The notes: generated by a model from the letters alone, not told the origin. DNA of 64,000 nucleotides from DYKG01 sp964596185 (GCA_964596185.1 CAZQUE010000007.1:1-64000), one strand, 5' to 3'. Shown: positions 9,039 through 18,292, counted from the first letter of the stretch. Translations and numbers: made by a program.

Positions 9039-9921
9039 CTGAACCTCTGCTCCCTTCTGAAGCACCTGATTTTTTTCTGGGAAGGACAACAATACTGGGT
9101 GCCCTCATATCGAGGTAAATAGGTTCTACATTATTCTTTCTTAGGTTGTCAAGAAGTGCACGCAAAAAATTGTAGCGGTTTTTGAAATCTTCAAGACTAC
9201 GCGGGAACACCTTTTCCCCGGAAACCATGAATAAATAAGGGTTTTGAGGGTTGGAGAAGTTAATTTCAGAAATATTTTTCAGGATTTCCGGTGCAAGTTT
9301 TTTTACCCAATTCTGTGCAATAAAAAACGCATCATTTTCTTTCAATGAATCCCCGGCCCGACTAGTCTCCAGATTCAACCCGGTAATTATCGGTAAATCC
9401 TTGTCTCCTAGACTCTCGGTATTGATAATGACGGCGTCTTCGGCAATTTCGTAAAATGTCGTGCCGACTTTAGCATACATAAATGGCGCTCTTTCGCTAA
9501 TCTTTATGCGCAGATTATACAGTCCATTCAATTCGACATCGACTTTTCTTATGCCCGGATGAGCCAGAAGTCTTTTTTCAACCGCATCTTTATCAAGCTT
9601 GAAAACATTCAAAGCCGGTGCAATCCCAGAGTTTCTAATGACTTCCTCCCGGGATAAAGTCTTGTTCCCTTCAACTTCAATAACCTTGATTTCAAAATAG
9701 GTCGTGCCAAAGAAAAGATGACGCAATTGAACGATGGCGAGATATGCCAGACTTATCAAGAGCAGAGTAAAACCAATTGTTTTGATTGGACCGACTGCAC
9801 GTGAAAGGTTCAATATTCGAGCACGATATTTTCGCTGCCGAAGCTTTTCCCGGGTGCTGTCAGGCAAATCTTTTCCGGGCAATCGATAGCTACGATTCGA
9901 GTTTTGGAGATCTTCGCTCAA
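9025..9921 (-). CDS. ftsQ: cell division protein FtsQ/DivIB
   Basis: A 298-residue bitopic membrane protein of the divisome. It has a basic cytoplasmic N-terminus, one membrane segment at about 48-68, then a POTRA domain (about 75-145) beginning FEIKVIEVEGNKTLSREEV and a beta domain. It probably starts at TTG 9921, eight bases after AAGGA. It lies between murG and ftsA as in classic division clusters, but murC, murB and ddl, which often sit in this interval, are missing. FtsQ diverges fast, so the call rests on topology, the POTRA signature and position. Confidence 0.87.
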   Translation of the reverse strand: MSEDLQNSNRSYRLPGKDLPDSTREKLRQRKYRARILNLSRAVGPIKTIGFTLLLISLAYLAIVQLRHLFFGTTYFEIKVIEVEGNKTLSREEVIRNSGIAPALNVFKLDKDAVEKRLLAHPGIRKVDVELNGLYNLRIKISERAPFMYAKVGTTFYEIAEDAVIINTESLGDKDLPIITGLNLETSRAGDSLKENDAFFIAQNWVKKLAPEILKNISEINFSNPQNPYLFMVSGEKVFPRSLEDFKNRYNFLRALLDNLRKNNVEPIYLDMRAPSIVVLPRKKSGASEGSRGSVAGG

Positions 9922-9960
9922 AAAATAGTCCTTATCAAATAAATTAAATCATAGCAGTGC

Positions 9961-11061
9961 TTAGCCAGGGTTACAAGACCCCAGAATCAGTTGGGCAATA
10001 TTCTTTTCAACATTTTCGGGACGACTTTTACGCATGGCCGAAGACATATTTGCCAATTGATCAGATTCAATCAATTGTTCAATTAAACTAGCGAGGCGTT
10101 CTCCCGAAAGATCAGAATCGAGCAACACCGACGCCCCACCAAGCTTTTCAAGGATTCGTGCATTTTTTTCCTGATGATTATCTGTGGCAAAGGGAAAAGG
10201 AACCAGAATCGCCGGCTTACCGCAAACCGCCAACTCAGACAGGATGGTCGCACCCGCCCTTGAAACTACCAAATCTGCCACATCAAAAGCCTCTTTCATT
10301 TCATGGAGATATGGTAAAAGAATGTAATTTTCCGGAGGCTCAGGCAAAGCGCTCATTACCATTCCATGGTCGCGCTCGCCACTTATGTGCAGGAATCTGA
10401 TACTTTTTTTCTTAGGCAACCATGCTTTTACCAAATCGATAACCGCACGATTCAAACTCAATGCACCACGGGATCCCCCAACCGATAGCACCCAAAATTC
10501 ATCTTTCTGTTTGACGAATCGTCCCTTTTCAGTATTTGCATCAAGGAAACTTGAGCGAACCGGGTTTCCACTGAGAAACACTTTTTTTTCATCAACTTTC
10601 GCTGCTGATTCATAAGTTAGAAGAACTAGTGCAGCAGATCCTGCAAAAAATCTATTGGTTACGCCCATGGCTGCGTTTTGCTCGTGAATAATGTATTTTA
10701 TTCCAAGAATTTTTGCAGCTGCTAACGCAGGAAAAGCGACAAAGCCACCAGTGGTAACAACAAGATCCGGCTTAAAACGACGCAGATGATTAATAGCATC
10801 AATTATTCCAACCATATTCAAAAACGGAAAACTAAGCCATTTGAGACTTAGTGTGCGCGGCATACCCTGAGCACGAACGCCAAGAAACGGAAGATCGGAA
10901 AACCTCTCGACAATCCGCTCTTCCATGCCACCGGAAACTCCCATATAGGCAGACTCCAGATGTTCTTTCCTCGACAAGAGCTCAAGCTCAATGGCTTCTC
11001 GGATCGCCAGAGCCGGATAAATATGGCCTCCCGTTCCACCACCACTGAATAAAACTTTCAT
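9961..11061 (-). CDS. murG: UDP-N-acetylglucosamine--undecaprenyl-PP-MurNAc-pentapeptide transferase
   Basis: A GT-B glycosyltransferase on the inner face of the membrane that adds GlcNAc to lipid I to give lipid II. About 366 residues, as expected. The N-terminal glycine-rich loop FSGGGTGGHIYPAL is present, along with TTGGFVAFPALAA, HEQNAAMGVTNRF, VGGSRGALSLN and, near the C-terminus, SRAGATILSELAVCGKPAILVPFP that binds the UDP-sugar. ATG 11061 is preferred because GAAGGTG lies just upstream, across the ftsW stop; GTG 11067 is an alternative. It follows ftsW almost without a gap. Identification is certain. Confidence 0.96.
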   Translation of the reverse strand: MKVLFSGGGTGGHIYPALAIREAIELELLSRKEHLESAYMGVSGGMEERIVERFSDLPFLGVRAQGMPRTLSLKWLSFPFLNMVGIIDAINHLRRFKPDLVVTTGGFVAFPALAAAKILGIKYIIHEQNAAMGVTNRFFAGSAALVLLTYESAAKVDEKKVFLSGNPVRSSFLDANTEKGRFVKQKDEFWVLSVGGSRGALSLNRAVIDLVKAWLPKKKSIRFLHISGERDHGMVMSALPEPPENYILLPYLHEMKEAFDVADLVVSRAGATILSELAVCGKPAILVPFPFATDNHQEKNARILEKLGGASVLLDSDLSGERLASLIEQLIESDQLANMSSAMRKSRPENVEKNIAQLILGSCNPG

Positions 11062-11063
11062 AA

Positions 11064-12245
11064 TCACCTTCTTCGCAACTTCCCTACCAATCCAGGCTCG
11101 GTAAATTGACCTGAAAAAGGAGTTTCACGCTGCTCATCCAAAACATGGCGACTCGAACCATATCGAGAAATATTCAGAAGAATTCCCACGCCCACAGCCA
11201 GAAACAGTAAACTGGAACCACCATAACTGATGAATGGCAAAGTTATTCCAGTTGTTGGCATCAGGCTCAAAACCACCGCAATATTTACTATCACCTGCAG
11301 ACCCACGATAGCAGTTATACCGGACGCAAGAAGAAAACCAAAAGTATCTGGTGCTCGCGTAGCAATGTATAGACCGCGCCACAAAAATGCAAAAAATAGT
11401 GCAATGACGACAACCCCGCCTAGAAGACCCAGTTCTTCGCATATAATAGCAAAAATGAAGTCAGTGTGCCGCTCCGGCAAAATGAAGAACTTTTGACGGC
11501 TCTGCCCCAGGCCAAGTCCTAACAGCCCCCCGGACCCAATTGCCACAAGCGACTGGATAATGTGATAACCAGTTGTCTGTGCGGAATCCCAGGGATTGAG
11601 AAATGCCCAGAATCTACGCATACGATAACCAGCATGGAAAATCAGCGCCATTACAAGCACGCCTCCTCCTAAGCCGAGAGCAGCAAGATTGATTACCGGT
11701 CCATTGCCTAAAAAATACATGGTTAGATAGGTTCCAAAAACTAAAGAAGCTGTAGAAAGATTTGGGCCTTTATAAATTAAAAGAAAAATAAGAGCGGTCA
11801 TTGCCAGATCCGGTAATAAACCGTGCAAAAAGCTTCGAATTCTATCCTGGCGCATCGAAATAGAATGCGACATGTAAATGATGAAACAAATCTTTGCAAA
11901 TTCAGAAGGTTGAAACCCCACGCTTCCAAACCTTATCCAGCGCCGTGCCCCACCGATGTCCCTCGACACCCCCGGAACAAGCACCAGGATCAAAAAGAAA
12001 ATGGAAACCCCCATCAACGGAACCGCCAGTTTTTCCAGCTTTGTATAGGGCAGGTGCGAAAAGCCTATCATCGCCAGTAGGCCAGTAATTACCCATATAA
12101 GCTGTCTCTTGAAATAATACAGTCCGTCAGATCTTATTGCCAGAGAGGTTACTGAACTCGCTGAATAGACCATGATCAGGCCCAGGCCCATCAAGGCTAC
12201 AACCACAAAAAGAAGAATATGGTCAAAATGCGCTTTTTTGTTCAT
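11064..12245 (-). CDS. ftsW: SEDS peptidoglycan glycosyltransferase FtsW
   Basis: A 393-residue polytopic membrane protein with about ten helices that polymerises lipid II at the septum together with a class B PBP. The SEDS signature LPERHTDFIFAIICEELG contains the conserved Asp of the family, and ISYGGSSLL lies near the end. An internal motif commonly written QPDLGT reads GPNLSTA here. FtsW rather than RodA is favoured by the position between murD and murG. No transpeptidase partner gene is in the window. Confidence 0.94.
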   Translation of the reverse strand: MNKKAHFDHILLFVVVALMGLGLIMVYSASSVTSLAIRSDGLYYFKRQLIWVITGLLAMIGFSHLPYTKLEKLAVPLMGVSIFFLILVLVPGVSRDIGGARRWIRFGSVGFQPSEFAKICFIIYMSHSISMRQDRIRSFLHGLLPDLAMTALIFLLIYKGPNLSTASLVFGTYLTMYFLGNGPVINLAALGLGGGVLVMALIFHAGYRMRRFWAFLNPWDSAQTTGYHIIQSLVAIGSGGLLGLGLGQSRQKFFILPERHTDFIFAIICEELGLLGGVVVIALFFAFLWRGLYIATRAPDTFGFLLASGITAIVGLQVIVNIAVVLSLMPTTGITLPFISYGGSSLLFLAVGVGILLNISRYGSSRHVLDEQRETPFSGQFTEPGLVGKLRRR

Positions 12246-12247
12246 TA

Positions 12248-13603
12248 CTATTTTAAATTCTTCACCAATTCTTTGAAACGAGCGCCACGAACCTCAAAAT
12301 TGGCAAAAAGGTCATAACTGCTGCAAGCCGGAGAAAGCAAAACCGTGTCACCGCTCTCTGACCATTGATATGCCTGTTGAACAGCATCTTCGAAAGAAGT
12401 GGCAATTTTCAGTGGCACCAGTCCTTCAAGAGCGGAACGAAATCGTTGCCGAGCCTCGCCATATAGAACTACGCCCCGAGTTCGATCTTTGATCGTATCA
12501 ACCCACTCCGACAAATCAGTGCCTTTATCCCTTCCGCCGGCAATAAGCAGCATAGGACTCTTACATGCCTGCATGGCAGTTATTGAAGCGGCACAATTGG
12601 TGCCTTTGGAATCGTTTATCCAAGTGACCCCACGCAAGTCGCGAACCCATTCAAGTCGATGCTCTACCCCAGCGAATTCCTTAATCACCGGTTCAAGGTT
12701 TTCAGCTGCAACTCCAGCCAGAAGCGCAGTAAGACTGGCACACATGATGTTCTCAAGGTTATGCCGACCGATTATTCTCGGACAATGGATTGAAAAGAGA
12801 ACTTTACGGACATTTTGCGGGTCATAATAGACGAAATTTTCGTCTTCAATCGTAACTGCGGGAAACTTTCCCCCAAGACTCCAACCGAACCATCCCAGCC
12901 GACATCGAACTTCTGCGGCAAGCTCTTGCATAGCAGGCTGGTCAGCATTCAAAATCAACCAGTTCTCTTCATCCATATTCAAAGCAATACGCTTTTTGGC
13001 ATCCATGTATGCCTTGTAGCTTGGATAACGGTCAAGATGATTTTCGAAAAAGTTGGTAATCACGCCAATGTCCGGGGTGAAAGCAGAAATAGTTTCTAAC
13101 TGAAAACTGCTTACCTCTAAAACCTGCACCGATTGATCGGTTGTTTTTGTAGCAAAATCCATCATTGGGGTGCCGATATTTCCACCGACAAAAACTTCTG
13201 CAAACTGCTTTTTGCAATACTCCCCCAATAAGGTAGTGGTAGTCGTCTTGCCATTACTTCCGGTTATTACCAGTCGACGCCCACTCGACATACGATAAGC
13301 GATTTCTATTTCTGAAAAAACCGGAATGCCCTTTTCCTGAGCCTTAACCAAAATGGGAATATCAGTTCTGACTCCGGGACTTAGTATTATAAATTCAGCA
13401 TCTAGAACTTTTTCGCTGTGCCCCCCGGCCTCGTATTCAACTTTACCGGCTAGACCTGCCCCAGCAATAGCTGCTTTCAACCGTTCTTCATTTTGAATAT
13501 CACTTATAAAAACCCGGGCACCGCTTTCGCACAAACTTCTGGCTGCCGCCAGCCCACTTTTCGCAGCGCCAATGACGCTGAAGGCTTTACCTGCTGGATT
13601 CAT
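12248..13603 (-). CDS. murD: UDP-N-acetylmuramoylalanine--D-glutamate ligase
   Basis: A cytoplasmic Mur ligase of 451 residues that adds D-glutamate to UDP-MurNAc-L-Ala. It has an N-terminal Rossmann-like UDP-binding domain (VIGAAKSGLAAA, 10-21), a central ATPase domain with P-loop GSNGKTTTT (115-123) and the motif NHLDRY, and a C-terminal domain with the NDSKGTN and GGRDKG motifs. It is the first gene of the division cluster. AGAGG six bases before ATG 13603 and a good promoter just upstream support the start. murE, murF and mraY, which usually precede it, are absent here. Confidence 0.96.
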   Translation of the reverse strand: MNPAGKAFSVIGAAKSGLAAARSLCESGARVFISDIQNEERLKAAIAGAGLAGKVEYEAGGHSEKVLDAEFIILSPGVRTDIPILVKAQEKGIPVFSEIEIAYRMSSGRRLVITGSNGKTTTTTLLGEYCKKQFAEVFVGGNIGTPMMDFATKTTDQSVQVLEVSSFQLETISAFTPDIGVITNFFENHLDRYPSYKAYMDAKKRIALNMDEENWLILNADQPAMQELAAEVRCRLGWFGWSLGGKFPAVTIEDENFVYYDPQNVRKVLFSIHCPRIIGRHNLENIMCASLTALLAGVAAENLEPVIKEFAGVEHRLEWVRDLRGVTWINDSKGTNCAASITAMQACKSPMLLIAGGRDKGTDLSEWVDTIKDRTRGVVLYGEARQRFRSALEGLVPLKIATSFEDAVQQAYQWSESGDTVLLSPACSSYDLFANFEVRGARFKELVKNLK

Positions 13604-13632
13604 CGTCTGCCTCTATTAATCAAATTCAGGAT

Positions 13633-13661
13633 ATAATAGCACACTGTGCATAAAACGACAA
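13633..13661 (-). promoter_or_regulatory. promoter of the murD-ftsZ cluster
   Basis: On the minus strand TTGTCG, a 17-base spacer and TATTAT, placed in the short gap between larC and murD about 30 bases before the murD start. It suggests that the division cluster has its own transcript. Consensus match only. Confidence 0.55.
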
Positions 13662-13669
13662 TGCACCAT

Positions 13670-15037
13670 CTAATCTGGTATCTTCAACCGTCTTACCGGA
13701 ATTTTTTTCTCTTCGGACAACCTGACCCGCTCATCGAATTCGACAGCAAATCTTTCATTACCATCGATTTCCACAATTCTTTTGCCCTTGACTGCGCCAT
13801 ATAAAGAATCCTCTTCATCGAGATTCCGCTCAAGGATACTTCGCTGCACCAATTGTCTGCGAACACCCAGAGTAGGCAACTCAGAAAAGATCATCTTCTC
13901 GACCTCTTCAGCCAGATGGAGCTCGGAAAGCACTTCCAATACGAATCCAGGCCGCCCTTTCTTCATGGTTACCGGAAAAATGCAAAAATCCAGAGCCCCA
14001 GATGCCAGAATCGAATTGGCTGCATACCCCAGGAGTTCTCCGGTAACATTGTCCAGAGACGTTGAAAACTTTACGACAAAATCAGCTTTTTTTTTTGAAT
14101 TCTCTCCAGAATCAATAAGAAAGGCCCTTAAAAAATTTGGGCGGCCGGTTTGGCGGCTTCCCAAACCATGCCCAACTTTCTGGTAAGAAAACTCTTTGGT
14201 AAAAACGGGTTTCGCAGACAATCCTTTCAACAAAGCGGCACCAGTTGGGGTTGTAAGCTCAAATGATACTTCATCATCCATTACCACCGGAAGCCCCTGT
14301 AAAAGAATTGCCGTTGCCGGTGCTGGCACTGGAATTAGACCATGTGCACACTTCACCATACCAGACCCAAGATGAACAGGAGTTATTAAAACTTCAGTAA
14401 CCCCTAAATCATCGAGGCAAACGGCGGCTCCAACCATATCGGCAATACTGTCCCTGGCTCCGACTTCATGAAAGTGCACTTCGTCAACAGGTTTTCCGTG
14501 AATATGTGCCTCGGCTTCTGCGAGGGCCATGAAACAGTCGATAGCAATTTCTTTGGCCCTTTCAGTCATCTGGGCATTTTCGATCAGCAATCTGATTTCC
14601 GGCATACCTCGATGCGGGCCATGATGCTCGTGATTGTGATCATGAGTATGGGAGTGATCGTGATCGTGATCGTGATCGTGGGCATGATCATGGGTGTGAC
14701 CGTGAGCGTGATCGTGGGCATGATCATGGGTGTGACCGTGAGCGTGATCGTGGGAGTGACCGTGAGAATGAGCGGGACCGTGAGAATGAGCGTGATCATG
14801 GGTGTGACCGTGAGCGTGATCGTGCTCTTGCAGGTGATCTTCAAGGCTGTTGAAATACACCCCGCGGATACCCATGTTTTGCTTTTCTTCTATTACCAGC
14901 TCTAAAGGTCCCTCAACGAACTCCAGTGAAGCAATGGCTTTTTTAAGTTTTTCAACGTCGGCACCAAGATCTAGCAATGAAGCAACGGCCATATTTCCGG
15001 CTATGCCACTGAAGCAATCCCATATCAGAGTAGTCAT
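13670..15037 (-). CDS. larC: nickel-pincer cofactor nickel insertase LarC
   Basis: A 455-residue LarC, which inserts nickel into the pyridinium bisthiocarboxylate nucleotide to complete the cofactor of lactate racemase and related LarA enzymes. Family features are DCFSGIAGNM at the N-terminus, VHFHEVGARDSIADMVGAA in the middle, ELTTPTGAALL, and the C-terminal domain with KKGRPGFVLEVL and ETLG-like TLGVRRQ. Residues 72-142 are an insert with about 35 His in 71 residues, mostly Asp/Ala/Gly-His pairs. The whole protein is one open frame, whereas Lactiplantibacillus plantarum makes its full-length LarC by frameshifting. ATGA overlap with larB shows coupling. No larA or larE is in the window. Confidence 0.92.
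   Translation of the reverse strand: MTTLIWDCFSGIAGNMAVASLLDLGADVEKLKKAIASLEFVEGPLELVIEEKQNMGIRGVYFNSLEDHLQEHDHAHGHTHDHAHSHGPAHSHGHSHDHAHGHTHDHAHDHAHGHTHDHAHDHDHDHDHSHTHDHNHEHHGPHRGMPEIRLLIENAQMTERAKEIAIDCFMALAEAEAHIHGKPVDEVHFHEVGARDSIADMVGAAVCLDDLGVTEVLITPVHLGSGMVKCAHGLIPVPAPATAILLQGLPVVMDDEVSFELTTPTGAALLKGLSAKPVFTKEFSYQKVGHGLGSRQTGRPNFLRAFLIDSGENSKKKADFVVKFSTSLDNVTGELLGYAANSILASGALDFCIFPVTMKKGRPGFVLEVLSELHLAEEVEKMIFSELPTLGVRRQLVQRSILERNLDEEDSLYGAVKGKRIVEIDGNERFAVEFDERVRLSEEKKIPVRRLKIPD
14612..14824 (-). repeat. in-gene tandem repeat encoding the LarC His-rich insert
   Basis: Imperfect tandem repetition of short units such as GATCATGGGTGTGACC, including an exact 36-base unit read twice in a row (about 14672-14743) and further partial copies. 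It codes for residues 72-142 of LarC. The repeats keep the reading frame, so length changes by slippage would be in steps of codons. Confidence 0.85.
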
Positions 15038-15801
15038 TTTCTCCTGCCTTTCACGATTCTTATCGCGGCCACCGCCGCCCCAAACCCATTATCGATATTT
15101 ACCACAGTTATTCCAGCTGAACAGGAATTGAGCATGCCAAGCAAAGCAGCTATTCCGCCGAAACTCGATCCATAGCCAACCGAAGTCGGCACAGCAATAA
15201 CCGGACAATTGACCAGGCCGCCGACAACACTTGGCAGAGCCCCTTCCATTCCAGCAACAACGATCACCGCATCAGCATCTGCAAACAGATCTATTCGCCC
15301 CAGCAATCTATGAATTCCGGCAACGCCGACATCGTAGATCCGCTCGACCCGACAACCTGCAAACTCAAGAGTGATGGCTGCTTCTTCCGAAATCGGCCAG
15401 TCAGAAGTCCCCGCTGCGAGAACGGCTATTTTTGAACTGGCGATAATCTCGATATCCGGCCGAAACCAGGCAATACGACTTGCTTTGTCGATATTTATAT
15501 CAGGAAAACTCTTTTCAAGTTCGGCAAGAGCTTCATCCGCACAGCGGGTTGCCAAAGCCTTTCCATTGCTTTCAAGCATTCTGGCAAAGATTTCAACAAC
15601 CTGTGCTGGAGTCTTTGAAGCTGCATAAATGGCCTCTGGAAATCCGGTTCGGTATTCGCGGGTAGAATCTATCACTGCAGAATCAGTCTCGACTCCGTGC
15701 GAGAATTCTTTAGCTAACGCTGTTTCAGCTTCGGCCGTCGTGATATTGCCATGACGAAAATTTTCCAGAATCTTTCGAATACGTAAATTTACTGGTTCCA
15801 T
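15034..15801 (-). CDS. larB: nickel-pincer cofactor biosynthesis protein LarB
   Basis: A 255-residue LarB, which carboxylates and hydrolyses nicotinic acid adenine dinucleotide to pyridinium-3,5-biscarboxylate mononucleotide, the first step to the nickel-pincer cofactor. The C-terminal half is PurE-like and carries the conserved glycine-rich tract PTSVGYGSSFGGIAALLGML and the ending VVNIDNGFGAA. It begins three bases after the amylase stop and overlaps larC by an ATGA, so the two lar genes are coexpressed. Identification is secure. Confidence 0.93.
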   Translation of the reverse strand: MEPVNLRIRKILENFRHGNITTAEAETALAKEFSHGVETDSAVIDSTREYRTGFPEAIYAASKTPAQVVEIFARMLESNGKALATRCADEALAELEKSFPDINIDKASRIAWFRPDIEIIASSKIAVLAAGTSDWPISEEAAITLEFAGCRVERIYDVGVAGIHRLLGRIDLFADADAVIVVAGMEGALPSVVGGLVNCPVIAVPTSVGYGSSFGGIAALLGMLNSCSAGITVVNIDNGFGAAVAAIRIVKGRRK

Positions 15802-15804
15802 TTG

Positions 15805-17292
15805 TTATTCCATATGTTTGTATCGAGAGTAGCCACAGTCAGGATCCGGCAATGTCAGTCGCATAACCAGCGCCGAGACCGGCGCGATTTCAACATCCAG
15901 AAAGCCACTGTGAGCGCTGAACTCTTTGCCGGTTAACAGATCTGTAAATCTGCTGTAGTCATGTATTCTACCATCCCTGATCTGAATCGAAGCAGCTTTT
16001 TTTTCAGCTGAAGGGTTGGCGCAGACAATCATCGTGTCACCAACTCGCTCTGTCGTCCTCATAAAAGAAAAAGTTTGTCCTGCATGCAAAGCCTTAAAAT
16101 CGCCAATACGCAGGGCCCTACAGCTTTTGCGAATATGTGCGAGTTTTTCATGTAAAAGTAAAATTGCTGGTTTCTTTTCAAGCTGATGCCAGGGCATTGT
16201 AGCTCGTTGTTGGGGATCGACAACGCCTTTTAGAGCGAACTCGCTACCATAATACAGGCCGACCGAACCCGGCAAAGTAAACTGCAAGATTCGCGCCAAA
16301 GCCTGTTGGCGGCCAGATTTTAGTACCGACGCCAATCTGGGCGTATCATGGTTATCCAAAGTCAACCAGGCACGCAGAATGTGATCTATGCCGGCATCAT
16401 CAAGCATTTGCCGATACATGCGCATCGCTTCTTCGGCTGAGATCGTTTGCCCAAGCATGCGCAAAAGAATCGCCCGGGCATGCAGGTTAATAACCCCATC
16501 AACAGAGGGATACCAGAACTCAGGATAGTTCCAGATTTCACCGATCACCATCGCATCAGGTTTTGCTGCTCTGGCAGCAGCAGTAATCTCAGCTAAAATT
16601 TTCGGACCAAATTCGTAGGCAACGTCGAGTCGCCAGCCGTCGATGTCAAATTTCTGCAACCAATGCTTTACTACAGAATTTTTTCCGGCATACAGATACT
16701 CACGGGTTTCTTTATTGTTCAAATCAAGCTCTGGAAGGTTGTAGACGTTGTTCCAACAAACAGGTTCATTTCCCGAAAATCTGAACAAACGACGAAACGA
16801 ACTGTCGACATTTTTTTGCGCGGCCACGAAAATATTGCTTTTACGGCCAACGTGATTGAATACTCCGTCTAAAATCACTTTCATACCGTATTTGTGAGCA
16901 CTCTGCACGAGTTTTTTCAAATCGGTTTCACTGCCATAAACCGGATCGACCTGAAAATAATCATGGGTATCGTATTTATGATTGGTTAACGACTTGAAAA
17001 TGGGGTTCAAATAAAGGATGTCAACATTGAATCGCTGCAGATAGTCCAGCTTTTTCTGCAAAGATGACAAATCGCCGCCCCAAAAATCCAACTCATGCTG
17101 CCAGGCACCAGCATTGTCGTTAAATTTACCTCGCGTCGGGAGTTGATGCCATTTTTTCAAACGCAATGGACTCGAATAAAGCTGTTTCTTTTGTTCAAGT
17201 TCAGACGATGGGGCAAATCTATCAACAATGACCTGGTAAACGGTCGCGCCAATATGCCAATCTTTTTCGCGCTCGAGATATTTATTCGTCAT
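15805..17292 (-). CDS. GH13-family alpha-glucosidase/amylase, cytoplasmic
   Basis: A 495-residue glycoside hydrolase family 13 enzyme, acting on alpha-1,4-glucans or maltodextrins. The four catalytic regions are DGVFNH (142-147), GWRLDVA with nucleophile D223, GEIWN with acid E252, and DNHDTPR with D316. The YYGSEFALKG...DPQQR...MPW tail resembles neopullulanase/cyclomaltodextrinase, but their usual N-terminal domain is missing. There is no signal peptide, so the substrate is internal glycogen or imported maltodextrin. ATG 17292 follows GAGG by six bases and overlaps the upstream gene by 11 bases; an earlier in-frame start at 17391 would lie far inside that gene and is unlikely. Confidence 0.88.
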   Translation of the reverse strand: MTNKYLEREKDWHIGATVYQVIVDRFAPSSELEQKKQLYSSPLRLKKWHQLPTRGKFNDNAGAWQHELDFWGGDLSSLQKKLDYLQRFNVDILYLNPIFKSLTNHKYDTHDYFQVDPVYGSETDLKKLVQSAHKYGMKVILDGVFNHVGRKSNIFVAAQKNVDSSFRRLFRFSGNEPVCWNNVYNLPELDLNNKETREYLYAGKNSVVKHWLQKFDIDGWRLDVAYEFGPKILAEITAAARAAKPDAMVIGEIWNYPEFWYPSVDGVINLHARAILLRMLGQTISAEEAMRMYRQMLDDAGIDHILRAWLTLDNHDTPRLASVLKSGRQQALARILQFTLPGSVGLYYGSEFALKGVVDPQQRATMPWHQLEKKPAILLLHEKLAHIRKSCRALRIGDFKALHAGQTFSFMRTTERVGDTMIVCANPSAEKKAASIQIRDGRIHDYSRFTDLLTGKEFSAHSGFLDVEIAPVSALVMRLTLPDPDCGYSRYKHME

Positions 17293-18292
17293 CTTTAACC
17301 TCGTCGACATCATTTCCAATAAGCTGTAAGGCGGCCAGATCCGCCCTGGTATGCCCCAAAAGGAATACCACAGTTCCAAGAATAACCGCAAACCATAAAG
17401 TTACCGCACGAATGAGGAAAGTAGCCGACACAGCTTGAGCGTCCGCAATGCCGGCATAAACGAAAAACATACCCAAAGTTCCTTCAGTAACCAGTAATCC
17501 GCCAGGCAGAAATGACAATGCCCCGACAATTGAGCTGAAAGCATGAGCAAAAATTGAAATCGGCAAAAGCATGGGCACATCGACTTTAAGCGCTTGAAAA
17601 ATAAAAAAAAGAGCAAAACCTTCCCCAGCCCAGGATATGGCACTCAAAATCGTCGAAAAAAGCAAAGAACGCAGGGTTAATAAGTCTTCGAGGCTGTGTT
17701 GAATAATTTTTATCGGATGGCTCAGACGATTGAATCTTGGAAAGCCGGCAACGAACTCTTCCAATTTGATCCATAACCATGGCCTGGTAATGCCGACAAT
17801 AACCAAAGCCAGAAAAGCACCGACAAGCAAAATCGTTTTTCCGCCAAAGGCAAAATGCGGAAAACCGATCATGCAAAGAACCATCAAACCCAGCAGATCG
17901 GTCAGGCGCTCAGCCATTACCACCGGAGCGGTCAACGACACCGGAACATTGTAACGACCGCGTAGCAAAAAAGACTTTACCAGTTCGCCGATTTTCCCCG
18001 GACTTAAAACCATGGTAAAAGCACTTAAAAAGACCCAAAGGTTCTCACGAAAAGGCAATCTTACCTTAACCAGGCGCAAAAAATAGCACCACTTGCCAAA
18101 TCTTAACAGATAATTAAAAAGAACCGCAGCCAAAATCAACAGTAACCAGGTCGGTTTGATGCTTTTTAGAAGCTGCAAAACTCTGGCTGAATCAGAAAAA
18201 ATAACTGTGGCGGTTATGGCCGCCACGGCAGCGATGAACAACCAGAAAACAAGTCTGGTTAAAACCGATGAAATGGCGAAAGTCTTTTTCAC
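17282..18292 (-). CDS. UPF0104/LPG-synthase-TM flippase-like membrane protein
   Basis: A 336-residue polytopic membrane protein with about eight hydrophobic helices, matching the AglD/MprF membrane-domain family (lysylphosphatidylglycerol synthase TM region). Recognisable stretches are LRFGKWCYFLRL, FTMVLSPGKIGELVKSFLLR and VVMAERLTDLLGLM. Members occur as lipid flippases or with polyprenol-linked glycosylation; the actual substrate here is unknown. There is no soluble aminoacyl-transferase domain, so it is not a full MprF. It probably starts at GTG 18292. The amylase start lies inside its last codons. Confidence 0.8.
   Translation of the reverse strand: MKKTFAISSVLTRLVFWLFIAAVAAITATVIFSDSARVLQLLKSIKPTWLLLILAAVLFNYLLRFGKWCYFLRLVKVRLPFRENLWVFLSAFTMVLSPGKIGELVKSFLLRGRYNVPVSLTAPVVMAERLTDLLGLMVLCMIGFPHFAFGGKTILLVGAFLALVIVGITRPWLWIKLEEFVAGFPRFNRLSHPIKIIQHSLEDLLTLRSLLFSTILSAISWAGEGFALFFIFQALKVDVPMLLPISIFAHAFSSIVGALSFLPGGLLVTEGTLGMFFVYAGIADAQAVSATFLIRAVTLWFAVILGTVVFLLGHTRADLAALQLIGNDVDEVKDDE

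Noticed and set aside
14612..14824. Repeat array that at first glance could be CRISPR-like.
   Set aside because: The units are short, adjacent, in frame and coding; there are no unique spacers and no cas genes.
14468..14905. A plus-strand frame coding for a Val/Ile/Met/Gly repeat protein.
   Set aside because: It is the complement of the LarC His-rich repeats; the repetition is forced by the other strand.
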